Of a stretch of 64,000 bases of DNA, positions 52,414-60,205 are shown piece by piece (the stretch's first letter is position 1; each line of letters starts with the position of its first letter). Made by a program: the position numbers and the translations under genes. Source of the DNA: Klebsiella huaxiensis (GTDB taxonomy: Bacteria; Pseudomonadota; Gammaproteobacteria; Enterobacterales; Enterobacteriaceae). Where the stretch lies: positions 5,146,001 through 5,210,000 of the forward strand of contig NZ_CP036175.1 of NCBI RefSeq assembly GCF_003261575.2. The letters are read 5' to 3'. The notes beneath the pieces are model-generated. The model was not told the origin of the DNA and did not search any database. It saw only the letters and a program-made list of their open reading frames with translations.

Positions 52414-52493
52414 ATGCCGGATAGCGCAACGCCTATCCGGCCTACAGAACGAGCATTAACGTAGGCCGGATAAGGCGCAAGCCGCCATCCGGC
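52414..52493. repeat. REP pair between btsT and yjiX
   Basis: GATGCCGGATAGCGCAACGCC and GGCGCAAGCCGCCATCCGGC-type units face each other, with CGGCCTACA and GTAGGCCGGATAAGG inside. They follow the btsT stop by 5 bp and may make btsT mRNA more stable than the downstream part. Confidence 0.9.
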
Positions 52494-52516
52494 TTTATTC
52501 GTTACATGGAACCTAT

Positions 52517-52720
52517 ATGTTTGGTAACTTAGGTCAGGCTAAAAAGTACCTCGGTCAGGCGGCCAAAATGCTGATTGGCATTCCGGACTATGACAACTAC
52601 GTTGAGCATATGCAGACCAACCATCCGGATAAACCGTACATGACCTACGAAGAATTTTTTCGCGAACGCCAGCAGGCCCGCTACGGCGGTGACGGCAAAG
52701 GCGGCGTACGCTGCTGTTAA
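52517..52720 (+). CDS. yjiX: YbdD/YjiX-family small protein
   Basis: This 67-residue protein always accompanies CstA-type transporters. It is short and charged, with the conserved MFGNLGQAKKYLGQAAKMLIG start, the DYDNYVEHMQTNHPDKP core and a C-terminal GGDGKGGVRCC. Its role may be to assist the transporter, but the biochemical function is not established. The stop overlaps the region before yjiA, so the two are coupled. Confidence 0.92.
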   Translation: MFGNLGQAKKYLGQAAKMLIGIPDYDNYVEHMQTNHPDKPYMTYEEFFRERQQARYGGDGKGGVRCC

Positions 52721-52731
52721 TGGAGGCAACA

Positions 52732-53688
52732 ATGGCACCGATTGCAGTTACCCTGCTGACCGGTTTTCTTGGCGCAGGCAAAACCACCCTGCTGCGCCAT
52801 ATTCTCAACGAAGAGCACGGTTTTAAAATCGCCGTTATCGAAAACGAATTTGGCGAAGTTGCCGTTGACGATCAGTTGATTGGCGATCGCGCAACGCAGA
52901 TTAAAACCCTGACAAACGGCTGTATTTGCTGTACCCGCTCAAATGAACTGGAAGATACCCTGCTCGACCTGCTCGACAGTCGCGATCGCGGGGAAACCGA
53001 TTTTGACCGTCTGGTGATTGAGTGCACCGGCATGGCCGACCCCGGCCCGATTATTCAGACCTTTTTCTCCCACGATGTGCTGTGCGAGCGCTATCTGCTG
53101 GATGGGGTGATTGCGCTGGTTGACGCGGTGCATGCCGATCAGCAGATGAATCAGTTCACCATCGCCCAGTCGCAGGTGGGCTATGCCGACCGCATCCTGC
53201 TCACCAAAACTGACGTAGCGGGCGACAGCGACAAGCTCCGCGAACGGCTGACGCGCATTAACGCCCGCGCGCCCATTTACACCGTGACTCACGGCGACAT
53301 CGACCTGAATCTGCTATTTAACACCAGCGGTTTTATGCTGGAAGAGAACGTGGTCAGCAGCAAACCGCGCTTCCACTTTATGGCCGACAAGCAAAACGAT
53401 GTTTCGTCGATTGTGGTGGAACTGGATTACCCGGTGGATATCAGCGAAGTGTCGCGAGTGATGGAAAATCTGTTGCTCGACTTTGCCGAACAGCTGATGC
53501 GCTACAAAGGGATGCTGTGGATTGATGGCGAGCCAAACCGCCTGCTGTTTCAGGGCGTCCAGCGGCTATATAGCGCCGACTGGGACCGTCCGTGGGGCGA
53601 TGAGCCACCGCACAGTACGATGGTATTTATCGGTATCAATCTGCCGGAAAAGCAAATTCGTACGGCGTTTGTAGGATTGCGTAAGTAA
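52732..53688 (+). CDS. yjiA: COG0523-family metal-binding GTPase YjiA
   Basis: YjiA is a G3E-family GTPase thought to deliver or insert a metal. The Walker A motif is TGFLGAGKTTLLRHIL at the N-terminus, the metal-binding CxCC motif is in TNGCICCTR (about residue 65), and Walker B is VIECTGMADP. The guanine-specificity motif LTKTD is near residue 158. I use the ATG at 52732, preceded by GGAGG, giving 318 residues. A REP pair and a strong hairpin follow it. Confidence 0.94.
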   Translation: MAPIAVTLLTGFLGAGKTTLLRHILNEEHGFKIAVIENEFGEVAVDDQLIGDRATQIKTLTNGCICCTRSNELEDTLLDLLDSRDRGETDFDRLVIECTGMADPGPIIQTFFSHDVLCERYLLDGVIALVDAVHADQQMNQFTIAQSQVGYADRILLTKTDVAGDSDKLRERLTRINARAPIYTVTHGDIDLNLLFNTSGFMLEENVVSSKPRFHFMADKQNDVSSIVVELDYPVDISEVSRVMENLLLDFAEQLMRYKGMLWIDGEPNRLLFQGVQRLYSADWDRPWGDEPPHSTMVFIGINLPEKQIRTAFVGLRK

Positions 53689-53726
53689 CCCTTTGATTGC
53701 TGACAGAGTGCAGCGCTGTTGGAATC

Positions 53727-53826
53727 GCCCGGCGGCGCTTCGCTGGCGCGGGCCTACAAAAAAATCATAACCTGATGATATTGTGATTTTTGTAGGCCGG
53801 GCAAGGCGCTAGCCGCCGCCCGGCAG
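53727..53826. repeat. REP pair after yjiA
   Basis: GCCCGGCGGCGCTTCGCTGG ... CGGGCCTACAAAA and TTTTTGTAGGCCGGGCAAGG ... GCCGCCGCCCGGC face each other, separated by about 25 A+T-rich bases. They lie between convergent yjiA and the dehydrogenase gene. Confidence 0.88.
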
Positions 53827-53843
53827 AAATGTGAGCACTATGG

Positions 53844-53867
53844 AAAACCTGCCTGATGGCAGGTTTT
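53844..53867. terminator. Bidirectional terminator between yjiA and the dehydrogenase gene
   Basis: AAAACCTGCC and GGCAGGTTTT form a perfect stem around a TGAT loop, with A-tract and T-tract at its two sides. This gives an intrinsic terminator in both directions, 12 bp from the dehydrogenase stop. Confidence 0.88.
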
Positions 53868-53879
53868 GTATTCACACAG

Positions 53880-55250
53880 TTATTTATGCACCACTACCAG
53901 CTTTTGGTTCACAAACTCTTTAATCCCCAGATCGGAAAGCTCACGGCCAAATCCGGAGCGTTTGACGCCGCCAAACGGCAGCTCCGGCGCGGTATCGGTT
54001 AACCAGTTGATATAGACCATCCCGGTTTCGATTCGCGACGCCATCCGTTTCGCCCGTTCGATATCCTGGCTGAACACTGCGCCACCCAGGCCATAGTGTG
54101 AATCGTTAGCCAGTTTCACCGCCTCATCGTCATCTTTCACCACGTAAATTTGCGCCACCGGGCCAAAAAACTCTTCAAAATATGCCGGATTATCGCGGGT
54201 GATTCCGGTCAGAATAGTCGGCTCGAAAAAGCTACCTTCCCGCTGCGCGGGTTTGCCGCCCAGGTGCAGTTTGGCGCCGTTTTTCACCGCCTCGTCGACT
54301 TGTTTGCTTAAGGTATCCAACGCATCTTTGGAAGAGAGCGGCCCAAGCGTGGTGCTTTCATCCAGCGGATCGCCGATTTTCACCTGGCGAAAGGCTTCGG
54401 TAAACTGGCTCAGGAACCGCTCGGCTATTTTCTCATGCAGGATAAAGCGTTTCGCGGCAGTACAGACCTGTCCGGCGTTGTTGAGTCGGGCCTGAACACC
54501 AATCTTCACCGCTTTCTCCAGACTTGCGTCGTCGAGCACCACAAACACATCGTTACCGCCCAGCTCAAGCGTCGCTTTCTTGATGTGTTTAGCCGCCTGC
54601 GCTGCTACCACGCTACCCGCTTTTTCCGAACCGGTCAGCGCCGCGCCCTGTACCCTATCGTCGGCGATAATCTTCGCCACCTGATCCTGAGAAATAAACA
54701 GATTGGTCCATGCCCCTTCTGGCGCACCGGCTTCACGCACCAGATGAGCAAAAGTTTCCGCACAGTGCGGAACGATGCTGGCATGCTTGGCGATCACCGG
54801 ATTCCCCGCCGCCAGATTTGGTGCCAGTACGCGCATTAGCTGGTAATAAGGGAAGTTCCACGGCTCTACAGCCATCAGCACGCCGACAGGATGGTGTTCG
54901 ACCCACGCCTCACCCAGCTCTGACTGATACTTCACTGGGGCCAGAAACTGTTTCGCGTTGCCGGCGTAGTAGCGGGCAATTTGCGCGCACAGCTTAACCT
55001 CACCGCGGCTTTGCTCGATGAGCTTCCCCATCTCCTGGCTGGCGATTTTGGCCAGTTCGTCCACCCTACTGTCAATCAGATCAGCCAGCTTACGCAGAAC
55101 CGGCAGCCGCTGGTCAATATCCCCTTTCGCCCATTCGGAATGATAAAGCGCATCTGCTTTTTGCAGCGCCGATTCTACGTCCGCATCGCTGTGAGCGGGA
55201 TACTCTTTGATGAGTTGGTTGTTCGCAGGATTCACCGTCTGGTAAGCCAT
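53880..55250 (-). CDS. NAD-dependent succinate-semialdehyde-type dehydrogenase
   Basis: This aldehyde dehydrogenase is closest to the NAD-dependent succinate semialdehyde dehydrogenase group that includes E. coli Sad (YneI). From the ATG at 55250, with AAGGAGA upstream, it has 456 residues. The catalytic cysteine is in NNAGQVCTAAKRF, the glutamate in TLELGGNDVFV and the cofactor loop in LTGSEKAGSVVA. A longer reading from 55352 has no ribosome-binding site. HpaI yields succinic semialdehyde, so this gene may complete 4-HPA catabolism to succinate. Substrate assignment is by family only. Confidence 0.88.
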   Translation of the reverse strand: MAYQTVNPANNQLIKEYPAHSDADVESALQKADALYHSEWAKGDIDQRLPVLRKLADLIDSRVDELAKIASQEMGKLIEQSRGEVKLCAQIARYYAGNAKQFLAPVKYQSELGEAWVEHHPVGVLMAVEPWNFPYYQLMRVLAPNLAAGNPVIAKHASIVPHCAETFAHLVREAGAPEGAWTNLFISQDQVAKIIADDRVQGAALTGSEKAGSVVAAQAAKHIKKATLELGGNDVFVVLDDASLEKAVKIGVQARLNNAGQVCTAAKRFILHEKIAERFLSQFTEAFRQVKIGDPLDESTTLGPLSSKDALDTLSKQVDEAVKNGAKLHLGGKPAQREGSFFEPTILTGITRDNPAYFEEFFGPVAQIYVVKDDDEAVKLANDSHYGLGGAVFSQDIERAKRMASRIETGMVYINWLTDTAPELPFGGVKRSGFGRELSDLGIKEFVNQKLVVVHK

Positions 55251-55431
55251 ATCGTATGTCTCCTTGTTATCGCTATTAACACAGTCATAAATGCTGTACA
55301 GGATATTAAGGGTAGTCGAGATGTCCATGGATGAGTGTAAACTCAGGTACATCCGGAATTTTCCAGGAAAATAATTAGAGATAGCTACCAGATAAACTTT
55401 CTACCGGGGAACTCAACAAAACAGCAATGGA

Positions 55432-55704
55432 TTAGTGATTATTGACCGTGATATCCGCTTCCAGCAGACCGGTAATTCTCAGCACCGTGTCCAGCGCCAT
55501 GCCATCGGCAAGCATGGTTCGGGCAATGCGTAACGCTTCGGCGCGCTGGCGAATATGCTTTTGCATCAGTTCAAGTAAAGCAATTCTTCGATGTTGCACA
55601 ATTTCATCATCAGGCACGACGGTAATGTCCACCAGCGGAAACGGCGACGAAAGATATCTTCGCCCAGTTGCAAACTCGGCATTTTTATCGAAGGCGGCTC
55701 GCAT
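55432..55704 (-). pseudogene. Remnant of an Rpn-family recombination-promoting nuclease
   Basis: The 90-residue reading has two parts of a YhgA/Rpn protein joined together. The first is YLSSPFPLVDITVVPDDEIVQHRRIALLELMQKHIRQR, which in intact Rpn proteins lies in the middle. The second is IARTMLADGMALDTVLRITGLLEADI, which resembles the extreme C-terminus. The PDDEXK nuclease N-terminal part is absent and about 80-100 residues between the two parts are deleted in frame. It is therefore a decayed fragment of a usually 290-310-residue protein. Expression as a small protein cannot be excluded. Confidence 0.8.
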
Positions 55705-55764
55705 TTCGCCCTCTGCCTGCTGTCATGTTATAAACAGGTATTCCCCTTAGCCAAGGAGCCTTCC

Positions 55765-56580
55765 GTGAGCCATACGCGCGATATCCCGCAAACCTTCTGG
55801 CGTGACGAGCAGTTTCCCTGGCTTGAGCTGCGCAGCACCTGGCACAGCCATCAGGCCTATAAACGTCACCGTCATCCGCAGCTCTCGGTGGGCGCGATTA
55901 TCGAAGGGGAAACGCGCTGTATCTGCAACGGACGAGAGTATCTTCTGCGCCCAGGTGAGCTGATTATTATCCCCGCGCAGGCGCCTCATAGCTGTAATCC
56001 GCTTAACGGCCAGCCGCGCAGCTACCATATGCTTTACCTTGATATCCCTTGGTGTCGACAACAGTTGGGAAACATTCCCCACCCGGCCCAATTGACAACA
56101 CCGCAGTTAGTCATTCGCGACGCCGGGCTCTTCGCTCAGTATCAGCAGATTGTCGCATTGATGCACCAGCAGCAAACGGCGGCGCTGTCCGCCAGCATCG
56201 CGCGATTGCTCCAGGCTCTGCCGCTACACCCTGCCGTACCGCAGGCGTTAAGCCAAGCCAGCTCACAACTATTCAACCGCCTGGCAACCAATCTGCAAGA
56301 ACCGCCGACGCTAGATAGCCTCGCCAACGAGTTATCCCTACGCAAAGAGACGCTGATTCGCGCCTTCAAGCACGATACCGGCCTGACGCCTGCCAGTTTT
56401 ATCAATATGGCGCGCATCGAGTTCGCCAAAACGCGCCTGCGCGCCGGGGATAATATTGCCGACGTTGGCTATCAGGCCGGATTTGCCGACCAGAGCCACT
56501 TTCATAAGACTTTTGTCAGCTACACCGCCGCCACGCCGCGCCAGTATGCGCAGGGCCGATCAATATCAGACAATAATTAG
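55765..56580 (+). CDS. AraC-family regulator beside a LysE/RhtB exporter
   Basis: The GTG at 55765 has AAGGAG six bases before it and gives 271 residues (MSHTRDIPQTFWRDEQFPW). The N-terminal cupin-like domain (YKRHRHPQLSVGAIIEGETRCICNG) and the C-terminal AraC helix-turn-helix pair (AGFADQSHFHKTFVSYTAATPRQYA) are complete. An open reading from 55591 extends into the Rpn remnant and is not used. The exporter gene follows 46 bp downstream, so this regulator probably controls it. The effector is unknown. Confidence 0.87.
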   Translation: MSHTRDIPQTFWRDEQFPWLELRSTWHSHQAYKRHRHPQLSVGAIIEGETRCICNGREYLLRPGELIIIPAQAPHSCNPLNGQPRSYHMLYLDIPWCRQQLGNIPHPAQLTTPQLVIRDAGLFAQYQQIVALMHQQQTAALSASIARLLQALPLHPAVPQALSQASSQLFNRLATNLQEPPTLDSLANELSLRKETLIRAFKHDTGLTPASFINMARIEFAKTRLRAGDNIADVGYQAGFADQSHFHKTFVSYTAATPRQYAQGRSISDNN

Positions 56581-56601
56581 CCTCCGCGCTGGCGTAGGGT
56601 G

Positions 56602-56622
56602 ACCTCAGGTTATTACTGAGGT
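56602..56622 (+). promoter_or_regulatory. Hairpin covering the exporter's ribosome-binding site
   Basis: ACCTCAG and CTGAGGT form a perfect 7-bp stem with a 7-nt loop. The 3' arm contains the GAGG ribosome-binding site of the exporter gene, 5 bp before its ATG. If it forms, it would block translation until opened, for example by a translating or regulatory factor. Confidence 0.6.
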
Positions 56623-56626
56623 TGCT

Positions 56627-57289
56627 ATGGACATACTCGCTACGCTCTTCCCACCCGCCTTCCCCGCGCTGGCGCTGTCCCATTTCGTTGCTCTGCTGAG
56701 CCCCGGCCCGGATTTTTTCCTGCTGGTAGGCTACGCCATCCGCTATCGCCTGCGCGGCAGCGTCGGCTTGTGTATCGGGATTGCCGCCGGTAACGGGCTA
56801 TATATTGTGCTGGCGATTATCGGCTGGGGGATCCTGCGCCACGCGCCGCTGCTGTTTACGGTTATTGAACTGCTGGGCGCGGCGTATTTGCTGTGGATTG
56901 GCAGCCTGCTGCTAAGAAGCCGTCCGGCGACGCTGGATTTACGCAGCGCCGCAGCATCTCGCCCGTCGCTGGCAAAACAGCTTGTGTTGGGGCTAGGTTC
57001 ATCGTTGCTCAACCCGAAGAATGCCCTGTTTTATCTGGCGCTGATGACCTCGCTGCTGGGTCCGAACGTGACGCTGGTACAACAGACCACCAGCGGAATC
57101 TGGATGACCAGCATGGTGCTGCTATGGGATATCTTACTGGTCTCGCTGATTGCACTACCGTCGGTACAGCGTCGCCTTTCCACCGTCGTCTGGCGAGTAG
57201 AGCGGGTCGCGGGCGGGGTGTTAATGGCGTTTGGCTGCTGGATCGTGTGGCAGTTTTTGCACGAGTTCGCCGTCAGGTTATATGCTTAA
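56627..57289 (+). CDS. LysE/RhtB-family amino acid exporter
   Basis: This 220-residue protein has the six membrane segments and the N-terminal signature LSHFVALLSPGPDFFLLVGYAIR of RhtB-type exporters. The NPKNALFYLALMTSLLGP motif near residue 130 is typical. It lies downstream of an AraC regulator and overlaps the start of yjiN by a few bases if the earliest yjiN start is used. Likely substrates are neutral amino acids or homoserine-type compounds; none can be fixed from sequence. Confidence 0.88.
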   Translation: MDILATLFPPAFPALALSHFVALLSPGPDFFLLVGYAIRYRLRGSVGLCIGIAAGNGLYIVLAIIGWGILRHAPLLFTVIELLGAAYLLWIGSLLLRSRPATLDLRSAAASRPSLAKQLVLGLGSSLLNPKNALFYLALMTSLLGPNVTLVQQTTSGIWMTSMVLLWDILLVSLIALPSVQRRLSTVVWRVERVAGGVLMAFGCWIVWQFLHEFAVRLYA

Positions 57290-57293
57290 GCTT

Positions 57294-58571
57294 ATGGAAA
57301 AACTCGCTGAACTGAAACGCGCCAAACTACTGGCGCTCTCGCTGCTGCTGATCGCAGTGGCCATTTTTATCACTACCCTCGTGCTGCCGCCGACGCCGTG
57401 GGTCGGTGCGCTAAAGGCTATTTCCGAAGCGGCGATGGTCGGCGCGCTGGCGGACTGGTTTGCGGTAGTGGCGCTATTTCGCCGGATTCCGCTACCGTTC
57501 GTCTCGCGGCATACGGCAATTATTCCGCGCAATAAAGACCGGATTGCCGATAATCTCGGCTATTTCGTGCAGGAAAAATTTCTCGACACCCCATCACTGG
57601 TGGCGTTGATTCGCCGTTACGAACCAGCGCTGATGCTGGGTAACTGGTTTAGCCAACCGGAAAACTCTCGCCGGGTCGGCCAGCACCTGCTGCAGGTAAT
57701 GAGCGGTTTTCTCGAGCTTACCGACGATGCGCGTATTCAGCGCCTGCTGCGCCGGGCGGTGCACAAAGCCATCGATAAGGTCGATTTAACCCAAACCAGC
57801 GCCATGATGCTGGAGGGGTTGACCCGCGATAACCGTCACCAGAAGCTGCTGGACTCGCTGATTAGCCAGCTGATCGCCCTGCTACAGCGCGACAGCTCAC
57901 GGGCGTTTATTGCTCGCGGCATTATCCGTTGGCTGGAGACCGAACATCCGCTGAAGGCCAAAATTCTGCCTACCGAATGGCTGGGCGAGCACAGCGCGGA
58001 AATGGTGACCGATGCGGTCAACACGCTGCTCGATGAAGTCAGTCAGGATCGCGCTCATCAAATTCGCCAGGCTTTCGATCGTGCAACGCTAAAATTGATC
58101 GACAGTCTTAAGTCCGATCCGCAGATGGCAGAAAAAGCGGAGAGCATGAAAGCGTATCTGAAGAACGATGAGACCTTTAACCGCTATCTTGGAGAAGTGT
58201 GGGCCGACCTGCGCGGCTGGATTAAAAACGACGTCAATAGCGAAGATTCACGCATCAAACAGCGTATTGCCGAAGCCGGGCAGTGGTTTGGCGAAACGCT
58301 ACTCCACGATGAGGCGCTGCGCGAGTCACTGAACGAACACCTTGAGCAAGCGGCCCATCGGGTGGCCCCGGAGTTTGCCGCCTTCCTGACCCGCCATATC
58401 AGCGATACGGTCAAAAGCTGGGACTCACGCGATATGTCGCGGCAAATCGAGCTGAACATTGGTAAGGACCTGCAGTTTATCCGCATCAACGGGACGCTGG
58501 TTGGCGGCACGATCGGGCTGGTGCTGTGGTTGTTTTCACAAATCCCGTCGCTGCTGCATCTTCATATTTAA
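57294..58571 (+). CDS. yjiN: DUF445 inner-membrane protein YjiN
   Basis: YjiN is a membrane-anchored DUF445 protein of unknown function. From the ATG at 57294 (MEKLAELKRAKLLAL) it has 425 residues, as in E. coli (426). There is one pair of membrane helices at the N-terminus (about 10-60) and one helix at the C-terminus (GTLVGGTIGLVLWLFSQIPSL). A long helical cytoplasmic or periplasmic middle lies between them. An ATG at 57282 is also in frame. It follows the exporter gene almost directly and may be cotranscribed with it. Confidence 0.92.
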   Translation: MEKLAELKRAKLLALSLLLIAVAIFITTLVLPPTPWVGALKAISEAAMVGALADWFAVVALFRRIPLPFVSRHTAIIPRNKDRIADNLGYFVQEKFLDTPSLVALIRRYEPALMLGNWFSQPENSRRVGQHLLQVMSGFLELTDDARIQRLLRRAVHKAIDKVDLTQTSAMMLEGLTRDNRHQKLLDSLISQLIALLQRDSSRAFIARGIIRWLETEHPLKAKILPTEWLGEHSAEMVTDAVNTLLDEVSQDRAHQIRQAFDRATLKLIDSLKSDPQMAEKAESMKAYLKNDETFNRYLGEVWADLRGWIKNDVNSEDSRIKQRIAEAGQWFGETLLHDEALRESLNEHLEQAAHRVAPEFAAFLTRHISDTVKSWDSRDMSRQIELNIGKDLQFIRINGTLVGGTIGLVLWLFSQIPSLLHLHI

Positions 58572-58874
58572 TGGAACTTATTGTTTCAAATACATATTTA
58601 TCATAAATATAAATTAACATCTGAAAAGGCATGGATATTTCTGTTGACCCTAAATTTATTGCAGTGTGAAGTGCTGGAATAGTGTGCACCTGTTAAGAGC
58701 CTATCCCAGTAGGCGCAATTGTTGTAGCCAGTTTGGACACGGACAGCGCGGAACAACGGAGCGTACACGTAGTACGTGAGGTTGTGAGCACTGCCCAAGG
58801 CCAAAATGGCAAATAAAATAGCCTAATGGGATAGGCTCTAAGCGTGCATCGCAAAACTCAACAAGGAGCCCCTG
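58572..58874. other. Intergenic region between yjiN and mdtM
   Basis: This 303-bp gap is A+T-rich near yjiN and then holds a 144-bp palindromic element at 58696-58839, leaving only 35 bp with the ribosome-binding site before mdtM. The mdtM promoter must lie before or inside the element. No gene is visible. Confidence 0.6.
58696..58839. repeat. MITE-like palindromic repeat of 144 bp
   Basis: The ends AGAGCCTATCCCAGTAGGC and GCCTAATGGGATAGGCTCT are inverted repeats matching at 18 of 19 positions. The interior contains more imperfect symmetry (for example TGTACGCTCC-type and GTACGTGAGG blocks around 58760-58785). There is no coding capacity. It looks like a non-autonomous mobile element similar in type to ERIC, but with different sequence. 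I believe similar elements occur in related genera, but cannot confirm this here. Confidence 0.8.
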
Positions 58875-60119
58875 ATGTTGCAATGGATGACCCGCTTTTT
58901 TGCCCGCCATTCCACCACGTTGTTCTTCCCGGCAGCGCTGATCTTGTATGATTTCGCGGCTTATCTGACCACCGACCTTATCCAGCCGGGCATCATCCAC
59001 GTGGTACACGATTTCGACGCCGATGTGGCGCTGGCTCCCGCGTCGATCAGCCTGTATATGGCCGGTGGCATGGCGTTGCAGTGGCTGCTCGGGCCGCTCT
59101 CGGATCGTATCGGTCGTCGTCCGGTGCTGCTGACCGGTGCGCTGATCTTTACCCTTGCCTGCTTTGCGACCATGCTTACCACTTCGATGGAGCAGTTCCT
59201 CGCCGCGCGCTTTATTCAGGGCACCAGCATCTGTTTTATTGCTACGGTTGGCTACGTCACCGTGCAGGAAGCATTCGGTCAGACCAAAGCCATTAAGCTG
59301 ATGGCGATTATTACTTCGATCGTACTGATTGCGCCGATTATCGGCCCGCTCTCAGGTGCTGCGCTGATGCATTTCGTTCACTGGAAAGTACTGTTCGGTA
59401 TTATCGCGGCAATGGGCTTTATCGCCTGGCTGGGGCTGCTGCTGAATATGCCGGAAACCGTGCAGCGCGGCGACCTTCCCTTTAGCGCCAGCGGCGTGCT
59501 GCATGATTTCCGCGATGTTTTTCGCAACCGAATTTTTCTGTTTGGCGCCGCCGCGCTCTCGCTAAGCTACATCCCGCTGATGAGTTGGGTGGCGGTCTCG
59601 CCGGTGATCCTGATTGACGATGGCGGGCTAACGACCGCAGAGTTCGCCTGGACCCAGGTACCGGTCTTCAGCTCGGTGATCGTCGCTAACTTGTCGGTGG
59701 CGCGCTGGGTGAAAGACCCGACCCGCCCGCGCTTTATCTGGCGCGCGGTACCCATCCAGATGACCGGGCTGGCCGTGCTAATCCTCGGTAACCTGCTGTG
59801 GCCGCACGTCTGGCTGTGGTCGGTAATAGGGACCAGCTTATACGCCTTCGGCATCGGGCTTATCTTCCCGACGCTGTTCCGCTTTACGCTATTTTCCAAC
59901 GATTTGCCAAAAGGGACCGTCTCGGCCTCACTAAACATTGTGATCCTCAGCGTCAGCGCCCTCTCCATCGAAGCGGCTCGCTGGTTATGGTTTAACAGCG
60001 GCAAGCTGCCTTTTCACCTGCTGGGCGTCGTGGCGGGGATCGCGGCCGCCTGCTGCCTGGCGGGATTATTAAATCGCCTTCGCCAGCATGAACCTTCGTC
60101 GCTGGCGACAGAGAAATAA
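58875..60119 (+). CDS. mdtM: Multidrug/proton antiporter MdtM
   Basis: MdtM (YjiO) is an MFS drug exporter that also takes part in alkaline pH and bile salt tolerance in E. coli. The 414 residues have twelve membrane segments, the proton-relay aspartate in LILYDFAAYLTTDLIQPG, and the loop motif GPLSDRIGRRPVLLTG after helix 2. The start follows AAGGAG at good spacing. It matches E. coli MdtM throughout. Confidence 0.95.
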   Translation: MLQWMTRFFARHSTTLFFPAALILYDFAAYLTTDLIQPGIIHVVHDFDADVALAPASISLYMAGGMALQWLLGPLSDRIGRRPVLLTGALIFTLACFATMLTTSMEQFLAARFIQGTSICFIATVGYVTVQEAFGQTKAIKLMAIITSIVLIAPIIGPLSGAALMHFVHWKVLFGIIAAMGFIAWLGLLLNMPETVQRGDLPFSASGVLHDFRDVFRNRIFLFGAAALSLSYIPLMSWVAVSPVILIDDGGLTTAEFAWTQVPVFSSVIVANLSVARWVKDPTRPRFIWRAVPIQMTGLAVLILGNLLWPHVWLWSVIGTSLYAFGIGLIFPTLFRFTLFSNDLPKGTVSASLNIVILSVSALSIEAARWLWFNSGKLPFHLLGVVAGIAAACCLAGLLNRLRQHEPSSLATEK

Positions 60120-60149
60120 ACCTGTTTTAGATATGGTGCTCGCATTTTT

Positions 60150-60183
60150 GCCGGGTGGCGGCTAGCGCCTTACCCGGCCTACA
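60150..60183. repeat. Single REP after mdtM
   Basis: GCCGGGTGGCGGCTAGCGCC followed by TTACCCGGCCTACA is one REP unit. It lies between the convergent mdtM and the lyase gene. Confidence 0.85.
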
Positions 60184-60205
60184 AAATACTGTGGGGCGTT
60201 ATTTA

